A stretch of 28,631 bases of DNA, taken from positions 1 to 28,631 of the forward strand of contig DCGK01000046.1 in the NCBI GenBank assembly GCA_002315235.1. The letters are read 5' to 3'. The notes beneath the pieces were generated by a model that saw only the letters and a program-made list of their open reading frames with translations, did not search any database and was not told where the DNA came from. The position numbers were made by a program, and so were the translations under genes. Position 1 is the first letter of the stretch. The number at the start of each line of letters is the position of its first letter. Origin of the DNA: Ruminococcus sp. UBA1780. Its GTDB lineage: Bacteria > Bacillota > Clostridia > Oscillospirales > Ruminococcaceae. Shown piece after piece: positions 1 to 7,852 of the stretch.

Positions 1-3
1 ATT

Positions 4-1059
4 ATGATAAAAGTTGGAATAATAGGTGCGACGGGATATGCGGGAGCAGAGCTGGTACGTATACTGATAAACCATCCCGAGGCAGAGATAGTATGGTATG
101 GTTCCAAGTCTTATGTGGATCAGAAGTTTGCTGATATATATAGAAACTTCTTTAAGATAATAGATGAACCCTGCAAGGGTGATGATTTAGAGCAGCTGGC
201 TGAGGAATGTGATGTGATCTTTACAGCTACACCTCAGGGTTACCTGGGGGGTATTCTGACTGCAGAGGTGCTGAAAAAGGTTAAGGTTATCGACCTGTCA
301 GCTGATTATAGAATAAAAGACGTGGCTGTCTATGAAAAATGGTATGGAATAGAGCACAAATCACCTGAACTAATTACGGAAGCTGTATATGGTCTGTGCG
401 AGATCAACAGAGTTGATATAGCAGGGACTAATCTTCTGGCAAACCCAGGCTGCTATACGACCTGCTCAATTCTTACAGCATATCCATTAGTAAAGGAAGG
501 TCTCATTGATCCGGCTACTCTGATTGTTGATGCCAAGAGCGGTACCAGCGGGGCTGGACGTGGAGCCAAGGTTGCCAATCTCTACTGTGAGGTAAATGAA
601 AGCATCAAAGCTTATGGAGTAGCAAGCCACAGACATACACCAGAGATAGAGGAACAGCTGGGATATGCAGCAGGCAGTCAGGTTGTGATTAATTTCACCC
701 CGCATCTGGTGCCCATGAACCGAGGCATTCTGGCTACTGAATATGCAAGTCTGGTAAAAAAAGCTGACGGAAGCCTGCCTACTACAGAAGAAATAAAAGC
801 AGCTTATGATAAATATTATGCTGACGAATATTTTGTAAGAGTTCTGGAGCCTGGAATATGTCCTGAAACCAGATGGGTTGAGGGAAGCAATTTTACTGAT
901 ATTGGATTCAAGATAGATGAGAGAACCGGCCGCATCATTATGATGGGCGCTTTAGACAATTTGGTTAAGGGTGCAGCGGGACAGGCAGTTCAGAACATGA
1001 ATATCATGTTTGGCATTGATGAGACAATGGGGCTTAAACTTATGCCGGTATTTCCATAG
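4..1059 (+). CDS. argC: N-acetyl-gamma-glutamyl-phosphate reductase
   Basis: Cytosolic NADPH-dependent reductase of arginine synthesis that converts N-acetylglutamyl phosphate to the semialdehyde. The N-terminal nucleotide-binding motif GATGYAGAELVRIL is at residues 8-21. The catalytic cysteine lies in NPGCYTT (Cys150), and the histidine motif HRHTPEI (His209/His211) follows. At 351 residues it has the usual length of the family and appears complete. The ATG lies three bases into the window, so its ribosome binding site and promoter are not visible. It is separated from argJ-argB-argD by three unrelated genes on the same strand, so the arg genes may be one long transcript or two. Ile is mostly ATA and Leu mostly CTG, as in all genes up to 9160. 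The identification is secure from the motifs. Confidence 0.97.
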   Translation: MIKVGIIGATGYAGAELVRILINHPEAEIVWYGSKSYVDQKFADIYRNFFKIIDEPCKGDDLEQLAEECDVIFTATPQGYLGGILTAEVLKKVKVIDLSADYRIKDVAVYEKWYGIEHKSPELITEAVYGLCEINRVDIAGTNLLANPGCYTTCSILTAYPLVKEGLIDPATLIVDAKSGTSGAGRGAKVANLYCEVNESIKAYGVASHRHTPEIEEQLGYAAGSQVVINFTPHLVPMNRGILATEYASLVKKADGSLPTTEEIKAAYDKYYADEYFVRVLEPGICPETRWVEGSNFTDIGFKIDERTGRIIMMGALDNLVKGAAGQAVQNMNIMFGIDETMGLKLMPVFP

Positions 1060-1117
1060 AGATATAGAGGGATGAGGTGACGAGGAAAAGGTTTGTTCCC
1101 GTTGAAGTACATTATAT

Positions 1118-2731
1118 ATGAGTAAAAAGAATAATTTTTTAGCCCAGGCTGGAATACTGGCAGTGGCAGGGCTTCTGTGCAGAATAATAGGACTTTTGTA
1201 CAGAAGCCCGCTTACAGCGGTTATCGGAGATGAGGGTAATGGATACTACAGCAGTGCCTACAATATGTATGCGATAATCCTGCTGATATCGAGCTATTCT
1301 ATTCCATCTGCAGTCTCCAAGATCATATCAGGCAAGATAGCCCTGGGACAGTATAAAAATGCACAGAAAGTATTTCGCTGTGCCATATTGTATGTGATTG
1401 TAGTGGGAGGAGCTTGTGCTGTTCTCACCTTTTTATTAGCAGAAATAATGGTGCCTGCCAATGCTATTATAGTATTGAGAGTATTCGCTCCAACTATATT
1501 TTTTTCAGGACTCCTGGGCGCCTTTAGAGGTTTTTTTCAGGCGCAGAAAACCATGGTTCCGACATCTATATCCCAGATACTGGAACAGATACTGAATGCT
1601 GCCATAAGTATAGCGGCGGCATTACTATTCATATCCTGGGTTGAGGATGCTAGTGATACGACCAGAGCTGTCTTTGGAGCAGCTGGCAGCGCTGTGGGAA
1701 CCGGGGCAGGAGTACTGACAGGTCTGGTATTTATGATAATTCTCTATCTGATAAAGAGTCCGGAATTTAGAAAAAAAGCTGCCGCCAGCACAGATGAAAA
1801 GATACAGAGCTATGGGAAGATATATGGAGAAATATTTACTATAGTAACGCCTATCATCATGAGCACCTTTGTATATAATCTGTCTACGGCTCTGAATCAG
1901 AATATCTTTCAGAGAATAATGATGGATACCAAGGAAATGGCCCAGAATCTGGTAGTTACCCATTATGGGATATTTGCGGGCAAGGCGGTGGTTATATCCA
2001 ATATTCCCATAGCACTGGCGGCCAGCATGTCTTCGGCTTTGATACCGGTTATATCAGGTGCCTTCGCCAAGAAGGACCTGGCAAAGGTATATGAAAAGTC
2101 CGGGCAGGCGATAAGAGTGACTATGCTTATAGCTATACCATCTGCAGCTGCTTTTATCTTCCTGGCTAAGCCTATTACGGCACTTTTGTTTCCGCAGAAG
2201 AATTCGTTAGATGAGGCATCACTGCTCTTGGCAAGCATCGGTATCACCGTAGTATTCTATGCTCTTTCAACTGTAAGCAATGGAATATTACAGGCTATAG
2301 GAAAGGTTACGACACCCCTTAAGAATGCTATCCTGGCACTGGTGGTTCAGACCCTTGTTCTGGTGCTGCTACTGCTCACAACCCATGTGGATATATATGG
2401 CTTGTCAATCGCGATGATCGTATATTCCTTCCTCATGTGTGTATTTAATTCCATGTCTATCAAGAAGTATCTGGGTTACAGGCAGGAGATAAAAAAGACA
2501 TATATTGCACCTGCATTTGCAGCTCTGATTATGGGCATAGTATCAAAAATAGTGTATAATATACTGTTCCATGCGCTGGGGCGCAACTGGCTTGCACTTG
2601 GGATGACAGTGGTAGTAGCTGTACTTACCTACGGTTTGACAGCTCTCCTCTTTGGAGCTGTGGATGAGCAGAGCCTTAGGATGCTTCCTGGGGGAACGAG
2701 ATTAGCTAAGATATTATATAGGAAAAAATAG
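1118..2731 (+). CDS. MurJ/SpoVB-type lipid flippase (MOP superfamily)
   Basis: Polytopic membrane protein of 537 residues with roughly 12-14 hydrophobic segments, starting with a short basic N-terminus and a first segment near residues 10-27. The sequence around GLLCRIIGLLYRSPL, followed by GNGYYSSAYNMY, is typical of the SpoVB/YtgP branch of polysaccharide exporters. Gram-positive members flip lipid-linked cell-wall precursors or act in spore cortex formation. Which of the two roles applies cannot be told from sequence. The ATG at 1118 is the first possible start in frame, because a TGA lies at 1103-1105. It has no good ribosome binding site close by: the purine-rich AGGAAAAGG at 1082-1090 is too far upstream. 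The following PHP gene starts three bases after the stop, which suggests co-transcription. Confidence 0.85.
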   Translation: MSKKNNFLAQAGILAVAGLLCRIIGLLYRSPLTAVIGDEGNGYYSSAYNMYAIILLISSYSIPSAVSKIISGKIALGQYKNAQKVFRCAILYVIVVGGACAVLTFLLAEIMVPANAIIVLRVFAPTIFFSGLLGAFRGFFQAQKTMVPTSISQILEQILNAAISIAAALLFISWVEDASDTTRAVFGAAGSAVGTGAGVLTGLVFMIILYLIKSPEFRKKAAASTDEKIQSYGKIYGEIFTIVTPIIMSTFVYNLSTALNQNIFQRIMMDTKEMAQNLVVTHYGIFAGKAVVISNIPIALAASMSSALIPVISGAFAKKDLAKVYEKSGQAIRVTMLIAIPSAAAFIFLAKPITALLFPQKNSLDEASLLLASIGITVVFYALSTVSNGILQAIGKVTTPLKNAILALVVQTLVLVLLLLTTHVDIYGLSIAMIVYSFLMCVFNSMSIKKYLGYRQEIKKTYIAPAFAALIMGIVSKIVYNILFHALGRNWLALGMTVVVAVLTYGLTALLFGAVDEQSLRMLPGGTRLAKILYRKK

Positions 2732-2734
2732 AAA

Positions 2735-3631
2735 TTGATTGATCTACATACACATACAACTAAATCAGATGGAACCTTTTCGCCATCACAGCTTATAAGA
2801 TATGCCAAAGAAAAGGGCTTGTCCCATATTGCCGTCACTGATCACGATACAGTAGAGGGCCTGGATGAAGCTATTGAAACTGGCAGGGAGATAGGGATAG
2901 ATGTCATTCCTGGGATAGAATTCTCCACAGCCTTTATCGTAGATAATGATGCCCCGGTTTCAAACGAACATGGCAGATGTAAAGAACGTGATATTCATGT
3001 CGTAGGACTCTTCATTGATCATAAGAGAGAGACCTTTGCAAAAAAGCTGCAGGAATTTGTTGATTCCAGAATTGCCAGAAATAAGAAGATGTGCAGGCTT
3101 TTGTGTGAGACCTATGGCTTTGACATTTCTTTTGAAAAACTTCAGGCCAGATATCCGGAGGCTGTGATAACCAGAGCTCATTATGGAGCATACCTGGAGG
3201 AAAAGGGCTATGTAAGCAGCAAAAAAGAGGCCTTTGACCGCTACGTGGGTGACCATTGCCCATGTTTTGTACCCAGGGAAAAGATCCGTCCTGAGGATGC
3301 CGTAGAGCTGATACATCAGGGGGGCGGACTGGCAGTGCTGGCTCATCCCGTCTTGTATGGACTAGGTAAGGATAATCTGCAAAAGCTGGTGGCAACTATG
3401 TGCAATAAGGGCCTGGACGCCATCGAGGCGGTATATTCGACATATACACCTGCGGATGAGAGAGATATCAGGGCAATAGCCGAGAAAAACGGGCTATTGA
3501 TCTCAGGGGGGTCGGATTTTCACGGAGCCAACAAGCCTGATATAGATCTGGGAACGGGCAGGGGCAGACTCTATGTACATGACTCAGTATATGAAGAACT
3601 GGCAAAGCGGCATAGGAAAGTGAATGCTTGA
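2735..3631 (+). CDS. PHP-domain phosphoesterase (YciV/TrpH-like)
   Basis: A 298-residue metal-dependent phosphoesterase of the PHP family. Metal-ligand motifs occur in the expected order: HTHT at residues 5-8, TDHDTVEG near 36-43, PGIEFS, ITRAHYG, LAHP, and SGGSDFHG close to the C-terminus. Relatives hydrolyse 3',5'-nucleotide bisphosphates or degrade short RNA 5'-3' (RNase AM/YciV). The substrate here is inferred only at family level. Translation appears to start with TTG at 2735, because this codon leads directly into IDLHTHT, which is the N-terminus of the family. The ribosome binding site is weak (AGGAAA at 2720-2725). It lies three bases after the flippase gene and is probably translated from the same message. 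Confidence 0.88.
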   Translation: MIDLHTHTTKSDGTFSPSQLIRYAKEKGLSHIAVTDHDTVEGLDEAIETGREIGIDVIPGIEFSTAFIVDNDAPVSNEHGRCKERDIHVVGLFIDHKRETFAKKLQEFVDSRIARNKKMCRLLCETYGFDISFEKLQARYPEAVITRAHYGAYLEEKGYVSSKKEAFDRYVGDHCPCFVPREKIRPEDAVELIHQGGGLAVLAHPVLYGLGKDNLQKLVATMCNKGLDAIEAVYSTYTPADERDIRAIAEKNGLLISGGSDFHGANKPDIDLGTGRGRLYVHDSVYEELAKRHRKVNA

Positions 3632-3653
3632 AAAAAAAGATATTTATAGCTGA

Positions 3654-3679
3654 AGGGAACTGTCAGAGACAGATTCCTT
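3654..3679 (+). promoter_or_regulatory. stem-loop ending at the first possible start of the acetyltransferase
   Basis: Arms AAGGGAACTGTC (from 3653) and GACAGATTCCTT (to 3679) fold around the loop AGA with one bulged A and one G-T pair. The left arm contains the only purine-rich stretch that could bind the ribosome for an ATG at 3680. The fold is directly visible; any effect on translation is inference. Confidence 0.3.
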
Positions 3680-4177
3680 ATGATGATATGCGGGATGGAT
3701 GTGAATAATATGAATACAGAGCGGATAGCAGTCAGGGCTATGACACTGGATGACTATGATGGAGTCTACAATCTGTGGTGCAAGATAAGTGGTTTTGCCA
3801 TGCGAAGCATAGATGATTCCCGAGAAGGGGTTCAGAGATTCCTGGATAGAAATCCTGGGATAAGTGTTGTAGCCGTGGATATGGAAAAAAATAAAATAGT
3901 GGGAGCAATACTGTGTGGGCATGATGGCCGAAGAGGATGCCTTTACCATGTGTGTGTGGATGAGGAATACCGACGGATGAAGATAGGCACCAAAATGGTG
4001 GTTCACGCCATGGAGGCTCTCAAAGCGGAAAAGATTAGCAAGGTGAGTCTGATAGCATTTACACAGAATGACATTGGCAATGCATTTTGGAACCGCATAG
4101 GTTGGACACAGAGACTGGATCTTAACTACTATGATTTTGTACTAAATACTGCAAATATTATAAAGTTTAATGAATAA
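3680..4177 (+). CDS. GNAT family N-acetyltransferase
   Basis: GNAT-fold acetyl-CoA transferase of up to 165 residues. The fold is recognisable from the N-terminal strand IAVRAMTLDDYDGVYNLW, the acetyl-CoA loop region HVCVDEEYRRMKIGTKMV, and the late segment GNAFWNRIGW. Substrate is unknown. Its position between argC and argJ makes an arginine-pathway role, such as acetylating glutamate, thinkable. However, this is a generic YpeA-like acetyltransferase sequence, and ArgJ can itself form N-acetylglutamate. Possible starts in the same frame are ATG 3680, 3683, 3695 and 3710. ATG 3710 fits the usual start of the fold best, with GGATGG at 3693-3698 as a weak ribosome site; the longest form is given here. 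A stem-loop lies directly before the first ATG. Confidence 0.85.
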   Translation: MMICGMDVNNMNTERIAVRAMTLDDYDGVYNLWCKISGFAMRSIDDSREGVQRFLDRNPGISVVAVDMEKNKIVGAILCGHDGRRGCLYHVCVDEEYRRMKIGTKMVVHAMEALKAEKISKVSLIAFTQNDIGNAFWNRIGWTQRLDLNYYDFVLNTANIIKFNE

Positions 4178-4199
4178 CTGGCAAGATACACATAATAGT

Positions 4200-4215
4200 T
4201 TTATGCAGACATAAA
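4200..4215 (+). promoter_or_regulatory. possible operator palindrome upstream of argJ
   Basis: TTTATG and CATAAA form a perfect 6-bp inverted repeat around CAGA, inside an AT-rich stretch 90 bases upstream of argJ. Arginine repressor boxes are AT-rich imperfect palindromes of about this size, but the match to the ArgR consensus is poor. I cannot place a convincing promoter beside it. Confidence 0.25.
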
Positions 4216-4303
4216 CTTTTATACGTGTAGTTCCCCAAATGGATAAAGAAAGAATAGAATTGAAGACAGATTTTGAAAAATTTTAGACGAGGGAGGAAGC
4301 AAT

Positions 4304-5527
4304 ATGCAGGTAATAAGTGGAGGAATAACAGCAGCCAAGGGTTTTGAAGCTTCAGGCGCGGCAGCTGGAATAAAATATTCGAATAGAAATGATATGGCTT
4401 TTATATATAGTACAGTGCCATGTACAGTGGCCGGAACCTTTACGACTAATGTAGTCAAAGCGGCTCCGGTTATCTGGGATATGGATGTGGTAAAAAAGAG
4501 CCCATATGCGCAGGCTGTGGTAGTAAATGCAGGCATCGCTAATGCATGCACCGGACAGCAGGGACTGGATTACTGCAAGGCAGAGGCTGAAAAAGTGTCC
4601 GAACTATTAAATGTACCTGCCGATGCTGTTCTGGTAGGGTCAACTGGCGTTATCGGAATGCAGCTGCCCATGGATAAGGTGCTTAAGGGAATAGAGATGC
4701 TGGTGGATGCAAAATCTGATTCCGAAGAAGCTGGTTCAATAGCAGCCCAGTCCATTATGACTACGGATACAGTTCCCAAGGAGATAGCTGTTACAGTCGA
4801 GATCGGTGGCAGCACCGTTACTATCGGTGGTATGAGCAAGGGTTCTGGAATGATTCATCCTAATATGTGCACCATGCTTGGCTATGTAGCTACAGATGTT
4901 GCTATTGAAAAATCCCTTCTGCAGGAAGCCCTCAGCGATATAGTAAAAGATACCTTCAATATGATTACTGTCGATGGAGATACCTCAACCAATGATACTC
5001 TGCTGGTATTGGCTAATGGTCTGGCAGAAAACAGCCTTATATCAGAAAAAAATGGTGATTATGAAGCTTTCAAAGAAGGACTATTCTATGTGTGCAGATT
5101 CCTTGCCCGCAAGATGGCTTCTGACGGAGAAGGCGCAACTAAACTCTTTGAGGCTAAGGTCGTAAATGCCAAGTCCAAGGAGGATGCAAGAACACTTTCA
5201 AGAGCTATAGTGGGATCCAATCTTTCTAAGGCTGCTATATATGGATGTGATGCCAACTTTGGCCGTTTCCTATGTGCCATGGGATATTCAGGGGCTCAGT
5301 TTGATCAGATGGATGTGGAACTGTATTTTGAAAGCAAGAATGGCAGACTGAAGGTTTTTGAGATGGGAGTTCCCCTTGAATTTGACGAAGAAAAAGCAGT
5401 CGAGATAATGAAGGCAGATGAGGTGACTGTATATGTAGATATGCATGAGGGAGATGCTGAAGCTACTGCATGGGGCTGCGATCTTACCTATGATTACGTC
5501 AAGATCAATGCAGATTACAGATCCTAA
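4304..5527 (+). CDS. argJ: bifunctional ornithine acetyltransferase / N-acetylglutamate synthase
   Basis: ArgJ moves the acetyl group from N-acetylornithine to glutamate, closing the acetyl cycle; bifunctional forms can also use acetyl-CoA. Recognisable blocks are GTFTTNVVKAAPV near residue 45, NAGIANACTG, GSTGVIGMQLPM, and the autocleavage region KGSGMIHPNMCTMLG. The protein is made as a precursor that cleaves itself before a conserved threonine, here Thr190. The residue before it is Cys189, whereas most relatives have Ala; a small residue is kept, so cleavage should still occur. The 407-residue length is normal. The ATG at 4304 has GGAGG at 4292-4296, a good spacing. argB follows after 63 bases. 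Whether this copy is mono- or bifunctional is not settled by sequence. Confidence 0.96.
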   Translation: MQVISGGITAAKGFEASGAAAGIKYSNRNDMAFIYSTVPCTVAGTFTTNVVKAAPVIWDMDVVKKSPYAQAVVVNAGIANACTGQQGLDYCKAEAEKVSELLNVPADAVLVGSTGVIGMQLPMDKVLKGIEMLVDAKSDSEEAGSIAAQSIMTTDTVPKEIAVTVEIGGSTVTIGGMSKGSGMIHPNMCTMLGYVATDVAIEKSLLQEALSDIVKDTFNMITVDGDTSTNDTLLVLANGLAENSLISEKNGDYEAFKEGLFYVCRFLARKMASDGEGATKLFEAKVVNAKSKEDARTLSRAIVGSNLSKAAIYGCDANFGRFLCAMGYSGAQFDQMDVELYFESKNGRLKVFEMGVPLEFDEEKAVEIMKADEVTVYVDMHEGDAEATAWGCDLTYDYVKINADYRS

Positions 5528-5590
5528 ATAGACGATTTTTTAATATTAGTTGCATGCCGGTAGAAAAGGCTGCAAAAGCTGGAGGAGATT

Positions 5591-6493
5591 ATGAACGATT
5601 TAGAGATGACACAGATTCAGAAAAAAGCTGAGGTGCTGATAGAGGCACTTCCATATATACAGCAGTTCAACAGAAAGATAATCGTAGTAAAATACGGCGG
5701 TTCTGCCATGAGCGATGAGGAATTGCAGAAAAATGTAATCAAGGATGTAACCCTGCTCAAACTTGTTGGATTCAAGCCGATCATCGTACACGGAGGTGGC
5801 AAGGAAATCAGCAACTGGATTAAAAAGATAGGAAAAGAGAGCCAGTTTATCAACGGACTGAGAGTGACAGATGCTGAGACAATGGAAGTGGCAGAGATGG
5901 TTCTGTCTAAGGTGAATAAGCGACTGGTTACCATGGTTGAGGAACTGGGAGTCAGAGCTATCGGTATCTCTGGAAAAGACGGCGGGCTGCTTACAGTTGA
6001 GAAAAAGTTGTCAAACGGACAGGATATCGGATTTGTAGGCGAGGTTACTAAAGTAGATCCAAAGATTCTGTTAGATATGATCGAGAATGATTATCTGCCA
6101 ATCGTAGCACCTATAGGACTGGATGAGGATTGCAACAGCTATAATATTAATGCTGATGATGCAGCCTGTGCAGTAGCTAAAGCTGTTGCAGCTCATAAGC
6201 TGGTATTCCTTACAGATATTGAAGGCTTATATAGAGATATCAATGACAAGACATCATTTATATCAAGACTTACAGCTAGTCAGGCAGATGAACTGATAGG
6301 CAGCGGTATCATAGGCGGAGGCATGCTTCCGAAGCTGAACAATTGTACAGATGCGGTTAAGAACGGCGTTAACAATGTGCATATCCTTGATGGAAGAGTT
6401 CTTCACTGCCTGCTGTTGGAAATCTTTACTGACAAGGGTGTTGGTACAGCCATAGTACAGGACTCACAGATGGATGAGAGATGCCATATATAG
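5591..6493 (+). CDS. argB: acetylglutamate kinase, probably arginine-inhibited
   Basis: Amino-acid kinase family enzyme that phosphorylates N-acetylglutamate, the step before ArgC. Visible motifs are VKYGGSAM (Lys34 in the phosphate loop), VHGGGKEI, NGLRVTDAETM, the nucleotide/substrate block NINADDAACAVAKAVA, and GGMLPKL near the C-terminus. About 25 residues precede the first strand (KAEVLIEALPYIQQF). This N-terminal helix is the mark of hexameric, arginine-sensitive kinases such as those of Thermotoga and Pseudomonas, so feedback inhibition by arginine is inferred. The 300-residue length fits. The start ATG is preceded by GGAGGAG. It sits between argJ and argD in the same orientation, so the arginine genes here look coordinately expressed. 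Confidence 0.97.
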   Translation: MNDLEMTQIQKKAEVLIEALPYIQQFNRKIIVVKYGGSAMSDEELQKNVIKDVTLLKLVGFKPIIVHGGGKEISNWIKKIGKESQFINGLRVTDAETMEVAEMVLSKVNKRLVTMVEELGVRAIGISGKDGGLLTVEKKLSNGQDIGFVGEVTKVDPKILLDMIENDYLPIVAPIGLDEDCNSYNINADDAACAVAKAVAAHKLVFLTDIEGLYRDINDKTSFISRLTASQADELIGSGIIGGGMLPKLNNCTDAVKNGVNNVHILDGRVLHCLLLEIFTDKGVGTAIVQDSQMDERCHI

Positions 6494-6599
6494 AGGACAA
6501 TAAGAAAATTTGAGAACCGGCAAGTGGCTCAAAAATGGTTAGGCGCCAGGCAAAAAAAGGGAAGCTTATCGGAGATTGATATCAGAAAAGAGGAAGATT

Positions 6600-7787
6600 A
6601 TGAAAACTATTATAGAACGCGGTGAAAAAGCCTTGCTTCATACCTATAACCGTTATCAGATAGTACTTGATCATGGCAAGGGAGTATATCTCTATGACAA
6701 GGATGGAAAGGAATATCTGGATTTTGTATCAGGAATAGCGGTATTTGCTCTGGGTTATCATTACAAGGATTTCGATGATGCCCTGAAGGCACAGATAGAT
6801 AAGCTGCTTCACACATCTAATTACTATTACAATGAGCCAGCGGTTGAAGCTGCAGAAAAAATCAAAAAAATATCAGGAATGGACAGGGTATTTTTTACCA
6901 ATTCCGGAGCAGAGGCGGTGGAGGGTGCTATTAAGGCAGCTCGCAAATATGCATACTTAAAGGATGGAAGCACAGAACATGAGATAATTGCCATGGAGCA
7001 TTCCTTCCATGGACGTACACTGGGAGCTTTGGCCGTAACAGGCAATCCAAAGTACAGAGAGGCATTTTATCCTACTGATAATGGTGTTGTATTTGCCCAG
7101 ATGAATGATCTGGAATCAGTAAAAGCTCTGATAAATGAGAAGACCTGTGCTATTATGTTTGAGACAGTTCAGGGCGAGGGCGGAATATATCCTGCTGATC
7201 CTTCCTTCATCAAAGAAGTGAGAGCCCTGTGTGATGAAAAAGATATCCTGCTGATTCTCGATGAGATTCAGTGTGGTATGGGGCGTACGGGCAGCTTCTA
7301 TGCATGGCAGCAGTACGGGGTAAAACCTGATATCATGACTACAGCTAAGGCATTAGGCGGCGGTGTTCCTGTTGGAGCCTTCCTTATGACTGAAAAGGTG
7401 GGACAGAATTCACTGGTGGCCGGGGATCATGGAACTACCTATGGAGGTAATCCTTTTGCTACAGCAGCTATATGCAAGATGATAGACCTCTATGAAGAAA
7501 ATAATATAATAGGACATGTAAATGAGATAGCACCATATCTGGAAGAAAAACTGAACGAACTGGTTAAGAAGCATGATTATGTAGAATTGAGACGTGGAAT
7601 GGGGCTGATGCAGGGTCTGGTATGCAAGGGACCAGTAGGTGATATCATCAAGAAGGCTCATGAGCGAGGATTGATTTTAATAAATGCAGGTTCTGATATT
7701 ATTCGATTTGTTCCATCTCTGATAATAGAAAAAGAGCATGTGGACAAGATGGCAGAGATCCTGGATGGAATCCTTTCAGAACAATAA
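6600..7787 (+). CDS. argD: acetylornithine aminotransferase
   Basis: Class III PLP-dependent aminotransferase that converts N-acetylglutamate semialdehyde to N-acetylornithine. Motifs: NSGAEAVEGAIKAARKY, HSFHGRTLGALAVTG, ILDEIQCGMGRTG, and the PLP lysine in TTAKALGGG (Lys250 counted from this start). The open frame extends to a TTG at 6576, but ATG 6600 is preferred because AGAGGAAG lies just before it and the product then has the normal length, 395 residues. It closes the argJ-argB-argD run. The 106-base gap after argB holds a short inverted repeat (TTTGAG/CTCAAA at 6509-6533) without a T-run. In some bacteria the same enzyme serves succinyldiaminopimelate; this cannot be judged here. Confidence 0.96.
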   Translation: MKTIIERGEKALLHTYNRYQIVLDHGKGVYLYDKDGKEYLDFVSGIAVFALGYHYKDFDDALKAQIDKLLHTSNYYYNEPAVEAAEKIKKISGMDRVFFTNSGAEAVEGAIKAARKYAYLKDGSTEHEIIAMEHSFHGRTLGALAVTGNPKYREAFYPTDNGVVFAQMNDLESVKALINEKTCAIMFETVQGEGGIYPADPSFIKEVRALCDEKDILLILDEIQCGMGRTGSFYAWQQYGVKPDIMTTAKALGGGVPVGAFLMTEKVGQNSLVAGDHGTTYGGNPFATAAICKMIDLYEENNIIGHVNEIAPYLEEKLNELVKKHDYVELRRGMGLMQGLVCKGPVGDIIKKAHERGLILINAGSDIIRFVPSLIIEKEHVDKMAEILDGILSEQ

Positions 7788-7852
7788 TTTTGTCCAGAGG
7801 GCTGATTGAATTTTGACTGTTAAAAGATAGTATACAAAAGGAAATAAAAAAT

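Noticed and set aside
4178..4303. T-box or strong ArgR box before argJ
   Set aside because: No T-box core and no good 18-bp arginine box; only a short AT palindrome remains, listed with low confidence.
6509..6533. Terminator between argB and argD
   Set aside because: TTTGAG/CTCAAA pairs but no T-run follows on the plus strand and the surrounding genes appear co-directional and linked.
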